Under the pieces are notes generated by a model. The model was not told the DNA's origin. It made no database searches and saw only the letters and a list, made by a program, of their open reading frames with translations. This document shows, piece after piece, positions 35,839-43,627 of a stretch of 64,000 bases of DNA (the first letter of the stretch is position 1; each line of letters starts with the position of its first letter). Source of the DNA: Ideonella paludis (lineage in GTDB: Bacteria > Pseudomonadota > Gammaproteobacteria > Burkholderiales > Burkholderiaceae_C); the NCBI RefSeq assembly GCF_018069865.1, contig NZ_JAGQDG010000001.1, positions 744,001 to 808,000 on the forward strand. Direction: 5' to 3'. Made by a program: the position numbers and the translations under genes.

Positions 35839-36726
35839 TCACCCCCCGCGCTCCGCCGCGACCCGCGCCAGCAGCGGTGCCAGCCGCGCCCGGGTGGCCT
35901 CGGGCATGGCGGCTGGGGGGGTGACCAAGGCGCTGCTCAGCGCCGTGTGGGCGGGGCTGGCAGGCCAGCGTTGGGCCAGGCGCTTGACCACCTGGGTCAC
36001 CAGGGTTTGGGCGCGCTGGGCGTTTTGCTGCAGGTTGGCAATGGCCATCTCGGCGGTCACGCAGGCCTGGTTGGCGCGCCAGCAGTCCCAGTCGGTGACC
36101 AGCGCCAGGGTCGCATAGGCGATCTCGGCCTCGCGGGCCAAGCGGGCCTCGGGCATGTTCGTCATGCCGATGATGCTGGCGCCCATGCTGCGGTACCAGT
36201 GCGACTCGGCCCGGGTGGAAAACGCCGGGCCTTCGATGCAGACATAGGTGCCGCCCTCGTGCAGTCGCACGGCGCTGTCGTTCAGGTCGGCCCAGGCCTG
36301 GGCCACGGTCTGGCGCAGCACCGGGCACAGCGGGTCGGCCAGTGAGACATGGGCCACGGCGCCGTCGCCAAAAAAGCTGCCCGGGCGCAGGCGGGTCATG
36401 TCGATGAACTGGTCTGGCAGCACCAGGTCCAGCGGGGCCATTTCTTCGCGCAGCGAGCCCACCGCCGAGACGGACAGCACATACTGAACCCCCAATTGCT
36501 TCAGCGCGTGGAGGTTGGCCCGGAAGGGCACTTGGCTGGGGATCAGGTGGTGGCTGCGGCCATGGCGGGCCAAAAAGACCACGGGCACGCCGCCCAAGAG
36601 GCCTTGCATCAGCGCGTCAGAGCAGGGGCCATAAGGGGTGTCCAGATGCAGCTCTTGCAGCTCGGTCAGGCCTTCCATGCGGTAGAGGCCGCTGCCGCCA
36701 ATGATGCCAATGCGGGGGGATTCCAT
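35839..36726 (-). CDS. MTA/purine nucleoside phosphorylase (MTAP family)
   Basis: 295-residue phosphorylase of the MTAP/PNP family. Features are RIGIIGGSGLYRMEGL (phosphate site), FLARHGRSHHLIPSQVPFRANLHALKQLGVQYVLS, EGPAFSTRAESHWYRSMGASIIGMTNMPEA and DWDCWRA. The family cleaves 5'-methylthioadenosine or related nucleosides to base plus sugar 1-phosphate. ATG 36726 has a GGAG ribosome site. It is divergent from the fused flavoenzyme operon and lies in the arsS-associated region, where a 5'-modified adenosine would be a logical substrate. Confidence 0.93.
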   Translation of the reverse strand: MESPRIGIIGGSGLYRMEGLTELQELHLDTPYGPCSDALMQGLLGGVPVVFLARHGRSHHLIPSQVPFRANLHALKQLGVQYVLSVSAVGSLREEMAPLDLVLPDQFIDMTRLRPGSFFGDGAVAHVSLADPLCPVLRQTVAQAWADLNDSAVRLHEGGTYVCIEGPAFSTRAESHWYRSMGASIIGMTNMPEARLAREAEIAYATLALVTDWDCWRANQACVTAEMAIANLQQNAQRAQTLVTQVVKRLAQRWPASPAHTALSSALVTPPAAMPEATRARLAPLLARVAAERGG

Positions 36727-36819
36727 GCTTTTCTCCGTCAGACTGTAAGGAATGGTACCGCTGGCACGCCTAATGGAGGCGCCGTGAGTTGTTGGCGTGA
36801 AGGTTGTAGGCAAAGCATC

Positions 36820-38973
36820 ATGAAATCGAACTCGAAGTGGTGGGCCCTGTTGGGCCTGGTGGTGGCGGTGGGCGCCTTCCATGCCCTGGGCGGTAGCCAG
36901 TTTTTGAGCCTGGCCGCCATCAAGGACAGCCAAGCAGCGCTGCAAAGCGCCACCGCCGCACAGCCGCTGCTGGCCGCAGCGGTGTACTTCGTGGTGTATG
37001 TCGTGGCCACGGCCTTGTCGCTGCCGGGGGCGACGGTGATTACCCTGGTGGGTGGGGCTTTGTTTGGGCTGGGCTGGGGGCTGTTGATCGTCTCGTTTGC
37101 GTCCAGCATCGGGGCCACCCTGGCCTTTTTGGCCTCGCGCTGGCTTTTGCGCGACACCGTGCAGGCCCGCTTTGGTGACAAGCTGGCGGCTTTGAATGAG
37201 GGCGTCCAGAAAGATGGCGCTTTCTACCTGTTTGGCCTGCGCTTGGTGCCCCTGTTCCCGTTTTTCATGATCAACCTGGCCATGGGGCTCACACCGATCC
37301 GCCCCTGGACGTTTTACTGGGTCAGCCAAGTCGGCATGTTGGCGGGCACGGCCGTGTATGTGAACGCGGGCACCCAACTGGCGCAGATCGACAGTCTCTC
37401 GGGCCTGGCCTCGCCCAGCCTGATTGCGGCCTTTGCCTTGCTGGGCGTGTTCCCGCTGTTGGCGCGTAAGCTGATGGAGGCGCTGCAGGCCCGCAAGGTC
37501 TACCACGGCTTCACCAAGCCCAAGGCCTTTGACCGCAACCTCGTGGTCATTGGCGGCGGGGCGGCCGGCTTGGTCACGTCCTACATTGCGGCGGCGGTGA
37601 AAGCCAAGGTCACCTTGGTGGAAAAGCACAAGCTGGGTGGCGACTGCCTGAACACCGGCTGCGTGCCCTCCAAGGCCTTGATCCGCTCGGCCAAGTTTGT
37701 GGCCCAGGTCAAGAAGTCTGCCGACTGGGGGATTGCGCGGGCAGAAGCCGAGTTCGACTTTGCCGAGGTCATGGGCCGCGTGCACCGCGTGATCAGCCAG
37801 ATCGAGCCGCATGACTCGGCCGAGCGCTATCGCGGCCTGGGCGTGGATGTGGTGCAGGGCGTGGCCCGCATCGTCAGCCCCTGGGAGGTGGAGATCACCC
37901 ATGAAGATGGCACGGTGCAGCGCCTGACCACGCGGGCCATTGTGGTGGCCGCTGGCGCCCGGCCTTTTGTGCCGCCCATCCCCGGGCTGGAGCAGGTGGA
38001 GGTGCTGACCTCCGACTCGCTGTGGCGCTTGAAGACCCTGCCGCGCCGCTTGCTGGTGCTGGGCGGTGGGCCGATCGGCAGTGAGCTGGCCCAAGCCTTC
38101 AGGCGCCTGGGCGCCCAGGTGACCCAGGTCGAGATGGCGCCGCGCCTGCTGGCCCGCGAAGACGACGATGTGTCTGAGTTGGTGATGCAGCGCTTTGCTG
38201 CAGAAGGTGTGGACGTGCGTGTGGGCCATGTCGCCCAGCGCGTGGTGGTCGAAGGCGGTGAAAAGTTCTTGGTGGCCGAGCATGAGGGCCAAGAGGTGCG
38301 CATCGCCTTTGATCAGATCTTGGTGGCCGTGGGCCGGCAGGCCAACTTGCAGGGCTATGGCTTGCAAGAGTTGGGCGTGACCACCGGCCGCACGGTGGAG
38401 GTCAACGGCTACTTGCAAACCAACTTCCCCAACATTTATGCGGCGGGCGACGTGGCCGGCCCCTACCAGTTCACCCACACCGCTGCCCACCAAGCCTGGT
38501 ATGCCGCCGTGAATGCGCTGTTTGACCCGATCAAGAAGTTCAAGGCCGACTACCGCGTGATCCCCTGGGCCACCTTTGTGGACCCGGAAGTGGCGCGGGT
38601 GGGCCTCAATGAGCAAGAAGCCAAAGCCCAAGGCGTGGCTTATGAGGTGACGCGTTACGGCATTGACGACCTGGACCGCGCCATTGCCGATGGCGCTGCC
38701 CACGGCTTTGTGAAGGTGCTGACGGTGCCGGGCCAAGACAAGATCTTGGGCGTCACCATCGTGGGCGAGCACGCCGCAGAGCTGCTGGCCGAGTACGTGC
38801 TCGCCATGAAGCACGGCCTGGGGCTCAACAAGATTTTGGGCACCATCCACACCTATCCGACGATGGCCGAGGCCAACAAATATGCAGCGGGTGAATGGAA
38901 GCGGGCGCATGCGCCGCAAGCGCTGTTGCAGTGGGTGCAGCGCTTTCACACCTGGCGCCGGGGAGGTGTGTGA
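36820..38973 (+). CDS. TVP38/TMEM64 membrane domain fused to mercuric-reductase-like flavoprotein disulfide reductase
   Basis: 717 residues in two modules. Residues about 1-225 are a SNARE-associated/TVP38 membrane domain (AAVYFVVYVVATALSLPGATVITLVGGALFGLGWG; FGLRLVPLFPFFMINLAMGLTPI). Residues about 240-700 form a class I disulfide reductase: FAD motif LVVIGGGAAGLVTSYIAA, redox pair Cys276/Cys281 in GGDCLNTGCVPSKAL, NAD(P) motif LVLGGGPIGSELAQAFRRLG, second FAD motif NIYAAGDVAGPYQF and active-site histidine in HTYPTMAEANKY. No N-terminal HMA domain or C-terminal Cys pair of MerA is present, so the substrate is not simply mercury. First gene of a five-gene overlapping operon. Confidence 0.93.
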   Translation: MKSNSKWWALLGLVVAVGAFHALGGSQFLSLAAIKDSQAALQSATAAQPLLAAAVYFVVYVVATALSLPGATVITLVGGALFGLGWGLLIVSFASSIGATLAFLASRWLLRDTVQARFGDKLAALNEGVQKDGAFYLFGLRLVPLFPFFMINLAMGLTPIRPWTFYWVSQVGMLAGTAVYVNAGTQLAQIDSLSGLASPSLIAAFALLGVFPLLARKLMEALQARKVYHGFTKPKAFDRNLVVIGGGAAGLVTSYIAAAVKAKVTLVEKHKLGGDCLNTGCVPSKALIRSAKFVAQVKKSADWGIARAEAEFDFAEVMGRVHRVISQIEPHDSAERYRGLGVDVVQGVARIVSPWEVEITHEDGTVQRLTTRAIVVAAGARPFVPPIPGLEQVEVLTSDSLWRLKTLPRRLLVLGGGPIGSELAQAFRRLGAQVTQVEMAPRLLAREDDDVSELVMQRFAAEGVDVRVGHVAQRVVVEGGEKFLVAEHEGQEVRIAFDQILVAVGRQANLQGYGLQELGVTTGRTVEVNGYLQTNFPNIYAAGDVAGPYQFTHTAAHQAWYAAVNALFDPIKKFKADYRVIPWATFVDPEVARVGLNEQEAKAQGVAYEVTRYGIDDLDRAIADGAAHGFVKVLTVPGQDKILGVTIVGEHAAELLAEYVLAMKHGLGLNKILGTIHTYPTMAEANKYAAGEWKRAHAPQALLQWVQRFHTWRRGGV

Positions 38974-39674
38974 TGACGACGCTCAGCATCATCATCCCCG
39001 TCTTGAACGAGGGCAGTCACATCGCCCGCAAGCTCAGCCTCCTGCAACCCTTGCGGCGCCGGGGGGTCGAGGTGGTGGTGGTTGATGGCGGCAGCCGTGA
39101 CGACACGCTCGAGCAGGCCCACGAGTGGGTGGATCAGTTGATCTCCGCCCCGCGCGGCCGCGCCAGCCAGATGAATGCCGGGGCGCGTGTGTCACGAGGG
39201 CGCATTCTGCTGTTTCTGCATGCTGACACGGTGTTGCCGATGTTCGCCCAGGAATGCGTGTTTGATGCCTTGGCCCCATGTGCTGAGGCCTGGGGCCGCT
39301 TTGATGTCCACATCGACAGCCCTCTGCGCATGCTGGAGGTGGTCAGCTGGGCCATGAACACCCGGTCTCGCCTGACCGGCATCGCCACCGGTGATCAGGC
39401 CTTTTTCATGCATCGCAGTTTGTTCGAGCGTGTGGGCGGTTTTCCGGATCAGCCGCTGATGGAAGACATTGCCATGAGCCGCACCCTCAAGCGCCACAGT
39501 GCGCCGATTTGTCTGAGGGCGCGCGTGCACACCTCAGCCCGCCGCTGGGAGAAGCACGGCGTGTGGCGCACCATCTTGCTGATGTGGTGCTTGCGCGCCG
39601 CCTATTTCTTTGGCGCGGACTCCCGCACCTTGGCCCGTCAGTATGGCTATACGCCGCGCGAGAATAACGCATGA
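38973..39674 (+). CDS. Family 2 glycosyltransferase, rSAM/selenodomain (arsenosugar)-associated type (TIGR04283-like)
   Basis: 233 residues, GT-A fold: LSIIIPVLNEGSHIARKLSLL, VVVVDGGSRDDTLEQA, SQMNAGARVSRGRILLFLHADTVLP (DxD-like HAD) and the acceptor region FFMHRSLFERVGGFPDQPLMEDIAMSRTLKR. This matches the transferase-2 family that co-occurs with ArsS-type radical SAM proteins. Start overlaps the upstream stop as TGATG. The donor sugar is unknown. Confidence 0.92.
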   Translation: MTTLSIIIPVLNEGSHIARKLSLLQPLRRRGVEVVVVDGGSRDDTLEQAHEWVDQLISAPRGRASQMNAGARVSRGRILLFLHADTVLPMFAQECVFDALAPCAEAWGRFDVHIDSPLRMLEVVSWAMNTRSRLTGIATGDQAFFMHRSLFERVGGFPDQPLMEDIAMSRTLKRHSAPICLRARVHTSARRWEKHGVWRTILLMWCLRAAYFFGADSRTLARQYGYTPRENNA

Positions 39675-40303
39675 ATGAGGATTCAAAAGCTGTGTGTTTG
39701 GCGGTGTTGGCCAAAGCCCCGGTGCCCGGCCTGGCCAAGACCCGCCTGATACCGGCCTTGGGCGCGGTGGGCGCCGCACGCTTGCAGCGCCGCTTTACCC
39801 AACGCACCCTGCGCACCGCCCTGCGCAGCGGCTTGGGGCCGGTGGCGCTGTGGTGTGCGCCGCAGGTGCAGCACCGCTTCTTTCAGGCGCTGCGGCGCAG
39901 CGGCGTGCCCCTGGCCTTGCACGCGCAGCCTGAAGGCGACTTAGGCCTGCGCATGTTGACGGCGCTGCAGGCGGGTTGCATGCACGGCCCCACGTTACTG
40001 ATGGGCACAGATTGCCCCGCGCTGAGCGCTGCTCATTTGAAGACCGCGGCCCAGGCCCTGCAAGAGGGCGCCGACGTGGTGTGCCAGCCTGCCGAGGACG
40101 GCGGCTATGTGCTGATCGGCATGCGCCAGCCCCAGCCGCTGCTGTTCACCGACATGCCTTGGAGTACCGCAGAGGTCATGCCCCAAACCCGCGCGCGTGC
40201 CCAAGCGGCGGGCTTGCGCCTGCATGAGCTGCCGCCGCTGTGGGACGTCGACAACCCCGAAGACCTGCCGCGCTGGCACACCCTTTTTGAGAGCGAGACA
40301 TGA
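39671..40303 (+). CDS. CofC-like nucleotidyl/glycosyltransferase, rSAM/selenodomain (arsenosugar)-associated type (TIGR04282-like)
   Basis: 210 residues with VLAKAPVPGLAKTRLIPALG at the N-terminus, PTLLMGTDCPALSAAHL, DVVCQPAEDGGYVLIGMRQPQP and DVDNPEDLPRW, the hallmarks of the transferase-1 family related to CofC. Overlaps the upstream transferase by ATGA. Together the two transferases suggest activation and transfer of a sugar unit onto the ArsS-derived product. Confidence 0.92.
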   Translation: MNEDSKAVCLAVLAKAPVPGLAKTRLIPALGAVGAARLQRRFTQRTLRTALRSGLGPVALWCAPQVQHRFFQALRRSGVPLALHAQPEGDLGLRMLTALQAGCMHGPTLLMGTDCPALSAAHLKTAAQALQEGADVVCQPAEDGGYVLIGMRQPQPLLFTDMPWSTAEVMPQTRARAQAAGLRLHELPPLWDVDNPEDLPRWHTLFESET

Positions 40304-41061
40304 TGCAGAGACGTTTATTCGTGACCGGAGGATTGGCGGCGTTCGGGGCATCGGTGTTGTCCGTGCCGCCAAGCGCGGTGGCCCAAAGTGGGTCGGCTGC
40401 GCTGCCCAACCAGCTCACCCCGTTTTCAAAGGCGGCCCCAGGCAGCGCGCTGCCTGCGGGCTGGAAGCACCAGGTGCTGCCCAAGGTCAAGCAGGCCAAC
40501 CGCTTTGCGCTGGTGGCCGACGAGGGGGTGACCGTGCTGCAGGTCAGCTCCAACGCCAGCGCCTCATCGTGGCTGGCCCCCTTGAACGTGCCGCCGAGCC
40601 AAGCGGCGGTTTTGCGCTGGCGCTGGAAGGTGTCCCAGTCTTTGCCGGTGTCGGACCTGCGCAGCAAAGCGGGCGATGACTATGCGGCGCGCCTGTACGT
40701 CACCTTTGATCTGCCATTAGAGCGCCTCTCGGGGCTGGATCAATTGCGCATTGAATCGGCTCGGCTGATCTCGGGCACCGACATCCCCGCAGCGTCGATC
40801 TGCTATGTCTGGGGCCATGCTCAGCCGGTGGGCGCGCACGGCCCCAACCCCTACACCGACCGTGTCCACATGAAGGTGCTGGACAGTGGCGCTGAACATG
40901 CCGGCCAGTGGCGAGAGCAGCGCGTCAACCTGGCACAGGACTGGGCCCAAGCCTTTGGCGGCCCGATGCCGCCCATCAACGGCATTGCGCTGAGTGCGGA
41001 CACCGACAACAGCGGCAGCAGCGTGCAAGCCTGGTTCGGCGATGTGCGTTTTGAAACCTGA
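40300..41061 (+). CDS. DUF3047 family exported protein
   Basis: 253 residues. Signal peptide MQRRLFVTGGLAAFGASVLSVPPSAVAQS with an RR pair that may use Tat. The mature part is a DUF3047-type beta sandwich: LRWRWKVSQSLPVSDLRSKAGDDYAARLYVTFDLP, SICYVWGHAQPVGAHGPNPYTDRV and GIALSADTDNSGSSVQAWFGDVRF. The family is of unknown function. The start overlaps the transferase stop (ATGATG; 40303 is an equal candidate). Confidence 0.9.
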   Translation: MMQRRLFVTGGLAAFGASVLSVPPSAVAQSGSAALPNQLTPFSKAAPGSALPAGWKHQVLPKVKQANRFALVADEGVTVLQVSSNASASSWLAPLNVPPSQAAVLRWRWKVSQSLPVSDLRSKAGDDYAARLYVTFDLPLERLSGLDQLRIESARLISGTDIPAASICYVWGHAQPVGAHGPNPYTDRVHMKVLDSGAEHAGQWREQRVNLAQDWAQAFGGPMPPINGIALSADTDNSGSSVQAWFGDVRFET

Positions 41062-41070
41062 GCACCATTG

Positions 41071-42189
41071 ATGAAGCGACTCGTCTTGCTCGGTGGTGGC
41101 CACGCCCATGTGGGCGTGCTGGCGGCCTTGGCCCAAGCGCCCCTGCCAGGCTGGCAGGTGGAGATGGTCACGCCCTTTGAGCGGCAGATCTACTCCGGTA
41201 TGTTGCCCGGCTGGCTGGCCGGGCAATACAGCCTGGACGAGTGCGCCATTGCGCTCAAGCCCTTGCTTTGGCGAGCGGGGGTGACCTTGCGCCAGACCGC
41301 CGGTGTGGGGCTGGACTTGGAGGCCCAGCGCGTGCGCACGGCCGACGGCCAAAGCGTGCCCTATGACCTGCTCTCCATCGACACCGGACCCATGCCCGCG
41401 CTGGCCAATCTGCCCGGCGCGCGTGAGCATGCCCAGCCCGTGCGGCCCATCGAAGACTTTGTCGCGGCCTGGCCGGCCCTGGCCCAGCGCATCGCGCGCG
41501 CACCGGCCTTCAGGCTGCTGATCCTGGGTGCGGGCGCTGCCGGGGTGGAGCTGGCCTTTGCGCTGCAAGCCCGTGCCCAGAGAGAGGTCTGGCCACAGCT
41601 TCACATCGCCCTGTGCGGCAGCAGTGCCTTGCCCTTGCCGGGCATGCCCAGCACGGCCCGGCGCCGCACCACGCGCTGGCTGGACCAGCGCGGCATCGCT
41701 TGGCTGGGTGAGCGCCGCGCCAGCCATGTAGAGGAGGGCCAACTGTGTTTTGAAGCCCACCCGCCGGAGCCCTTCGACGCTTGCTGGGTCGTCACCGGTG
41801 CCGCCGCGCCCACTTGGCCGGCGGCGAGCGGCCTGGCCGTGGACGAGCGCGGCTTCATCGCCGTCGGCCCCACGTTGCAAAGCCTCAGCCACCCGCAGGT
41901 CTTGGCGGCGGGCGACGTGGCCGCGCTCACCGCCAGCCCGCGCCCCAAGTCCGGCGTGTTTGCCGTGCGCGCCGGGCCCGTGCTGGCGCGCAATCTACGC
42001 GCCTTGGCACTGGGTGAAGAACCCAGCGCTTGGCAGCCCCAGCGCCGTGCGCTCTACCTGCTCAACACCGCCCAAGACCACGCCCTCGCCACCTGGGGCC
42101 CCTTGGTGGCCGATGGGGCGTGGGCTTGGGCATGGAAGGACAGCATTGATCGGGGGTTTATGGCCAGGTTTGGGGGCGATCGGCCTTAG
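41071..42189 (+). CDS. FAD-dependent pyridine-nucleotide oxidoreductase, SelD-associated type
   Basis: 372 residues. FAD motif RLVLLGGGHAHVGVLAAL, FERQIYSGMLPGWLAGQYSLDEC, NAD(P) motif LLILGAGAAGVELAFALQARA and second FAD motif VLAAGDVAALTASPRPKSGVFAVRAGPVL. This is the NDH-2-like group found N-terminally fused to, or next to, selenophosphate synthetase in some bacteria; no selD is seen here. Last of the operon that starts with the TVP38-reductase fusion. Confidence 0.88.
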   Translation: MKRLVLLGGGHAHVGVLAALAQAPLPGWQVEMVTPFERQIYSGMLPGWLAGQYSLDECAIALKPLLWRAGVTLRQTAGVGLDLEAQRVRTADGQSVPYDLLSIDTGPMPALANLPGAREHAQPVRPIEDFVAAWPALAQRIARAPAFRLLILGAGAAGVELAFALQARAQREVWPQLHIALCGSSALPLPGMPSTARRRTTRWLDQRGIAWLGERRASHVEEGQLCFEAHPPEPFDACWVVTGAAAPTWPAASGLAVDERGFIAVGPTLQSLSHPQVLAAGDVAALTASPRPKSGVFAVRAGPVLARNLRALALGEEPSAWQPQRRALYLLNTAQDHALATWGPLVADGAWAWAWKDSIDRGFMARFGGDRP

Positions 42190-42215
42190 GCCAGGGCCCC
42201 CTCAGCCCTCAGCCT

Positions 42216-43343
42216 TCAGCCCCTGCGCGCCTTCACTGCCGCGCTCAGCACGTCCAGCACTTTCACCGAGTCATCCCAGTTGATGCAGGCATCGGTGATG
42301 CTTTGGCCGTAGGTCAGGGCGCTGGCATCATCTTTGCCCGGGGTGAATTTCTGGGCGCCGGCGATGAGGTGGCTTTCGACCATCACGCCGAAGATGTGGC
42401 GGCTGCCATTGCTGATTTGCTCAGCAATGTCGGTGGCCACGTCGATCTGCCGCTGGTGCTGCTTGCTGGAGTTGGCGTGGCTGCAGTCCACCATCAAGGT
42501 CGGTGGCAGCTTGGCGGCTTCCAGCTCTTTGCAGGCGGCCGCCACTGAGACGCGGTCGTAGTTGGGCGCTTTGCCGCCGCGCAGGATGACGTGGCAGTCT
42601 TTGTTGCCCTTGGTCTCGACGATGGCGACCTGGCCGTTCTTGTGAATCGACAAGAAGTGGTGCGGCTTGCTGGCGGCTTGGATGGCGTCGCAGGCAATCT
42701 TCAGATTGCCGTCGGTACCGTTCTTGAAGCCGACGGGGGCGGACAGGCCGGAGGACAGCTCACGGTGCACCTGGCTTTCGGTAGTGCGCGCGCCAATCGC
42801 GCCCCAAGAGATCAGGTCGCCGATGTACTGGGGGCTGATCACGTCCAAGAACTCTGAGCCGGCGGGCACGCCCATGCGGTTGATCTCCAGCAGCAGTTGG
42901 CGGGCAATGCGCAGGCCTTCGTCGATGCGGTAGCTCTCGTCCAGGTAGGGGTCGTTGATCAGGCCCTTCCAGCCGACAGTGGTGCGCGGCTTTTCGAAGT
43001 AAACGCGCATCACGATCTCCAGCGTGTCGGCGTACTTGTCGCGCTCGGCCTTCAGGCGGCGGGCGTACTCCAGTGCCGCGGCTGGGTCGTGGATGGAGCA
43101 GGGGCCGATCACCACCAGCAGCCGGTCGTCCTTGCCGGTGACCAGCTTGCGGATGGTCTGGCGGGTGGACTTGATGAGCTTTTCAATCGGGGTGCCTGCC
43201 ACCGGGAAGAAGCGGATCAGGTGCTCGGGCGGCGGCAGCGGTGTCACGTCCTCGATGCGCTGGTCATCGGTTTCGCTGGTGCGCTCGCTGAAGCACAGGC
43301 CAGTGCGCAGGTCGCTGGCGGGGGTCACAGACTTGGCATTCAT
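42216..43343 (-). CDS. aroG: Class I 3-deoxy-7-phosphoheptulonate (DAHP) synthase
   Basis: First step of the shikimate pathway, joining PEP and erythrose 4-phosphate. 375 residues of the AroAI-alpha (AroF/G/H) class: LLVVIGPCSIHDPAAALEYARRL, MRVYFEKPRTTVGWKGLINDPYLD, GAIGARTTESQVHRELSSGLSAPVGFKNGTDG and MVDCSHANSSKQHQRQ, where Cys, His, Glu and Asp ligands bind the metal. Start at 43343 has AAGGAGC upstream. Expression is probably controlled by the aromatic leader peptide and terminator just upstream. The symbol follows the E. coli class, not a tested feedback specificity. Confidence 0.96.
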   Translation of the reverse strand: MNAKSVTPASDLRTGLCFSERTSETDDQRIEDVTPLPPPEHLIRFFPVAGTPIEKLIKSTRQTIRKLVTGKDDRLLVVIGPCSIHDPAAALEYARRLKAERDKYADTLEIVMRVYFEKPRTTVGWKGLINDPYLDESYRIDEGLRIARQLLLEINRMGVPAGSEFLDVISPQYIGDLISWGAIGARTTESQVHRELSSGLSAPVGFKNGTDGNLKIACDAIQAASKPHHFLSIHKNGQVAIVETKGNKDCHVILRGGKAPNYDRVSVAAACKELEAAKLPPTLMVDCSHANSSKQHQRQIDVATDIAEQISNGSRHIFGVMVESHLIAGAQKFTPGKDDASALTYGQSITDACINWDDSVKVLDVLSAAVKARRG

Positions 43344-43382
43344 CAAAAGCTCCTTGGGGAGGGTGCAGGCTGGAAGGCGGGC

Positions 43383-43412
43383 AAAAAAAAACCGCCGGGA
43401 GGGCCGGCGGTT
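43383..43412 (-). terminator. Attenuator terminator upstream of DAHP synthase gene
   Basis: On the minus strand AACCGCCGG (43412-43404) pairs with CCGGCGGTT (43398-43390) around a 5-base loop, and nine T follow (43391-43383). It lies 40 bp before the aroG start and after a leader peptide, so termination here would prevent aroG transcription. Confidence 0.92.
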
Positions 43413-43435
43413 CTTTGAGGGTTTGTTCGCTTGTA

Positions 43436-43516
43436 TCAGGTGCGCGCGTTTGCCTCTTGAGCCGCCTTGAAGGGCAAGAACCAAAAGTAGGCAAAAAAGA
43501 AAGCGGGTGCACGCAT
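43436..43516 (-). CDS. Aromatic-rich attenuation leader peptide
   Basis: A 26-codon frame starting at ATG 43516 and ending TGA at 43436. Residues 6-16 are FFFAYFWFLPF: six Phe, one Tyr and one Trp in eleven codons. It ends 24 bases before the terminator hairpin. Codon for codon, this is the arrangement of ribosome-mediated attenuators, where stalling at scarce Phe/Tyr/Trp favours an antiterminator. No strong Shine-Dalgarno precedes it, which weakens but does not exclude translation. Confidence 0.88.
   Translation of the reverse strand: MRAPAFFFAYFWFLPFKAAQEANART
43461..43468 (-). promoter_or_regulatory. Candidate antiterminator strand
   Basis: AAGGCGGC within the last leader codons can pair through GGCGG with the CCGCC of the terminator's 5' arm. 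A ribosome stalled on the upstream aromatic codons would leave this segment free to form the alternative structure. Confidence 0.5.
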
Positions 43517-43627
43517 GATGGGCGGACTTTAGCATGGGCTGGCTGGCGGGAGGCTGACAGTCGTGGGGTCGCGGTAGCGCGGTATAGCCGTTATGCTGCG
43601 TCGCTCAAATCATGAGATGGTGGAGCA

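Noticed and set aside
35839-38949. Very long minus-strand open frame (over 1000 codons)
   Set aside because: Only its last 296 codons (from 36726) are the real phosphorylase gene; the rest is antisense to the TVP38-reductase fusion and has the composition of a GC-rich shadow frame.
43385-43535. N-terminal extension of DAHP synthase from an upstream in-frame ATG
   Set aside because: It would read through the attenuator hairpin and T tract; the ATG at 43343 has a good ribosome site and the family N-terminus.
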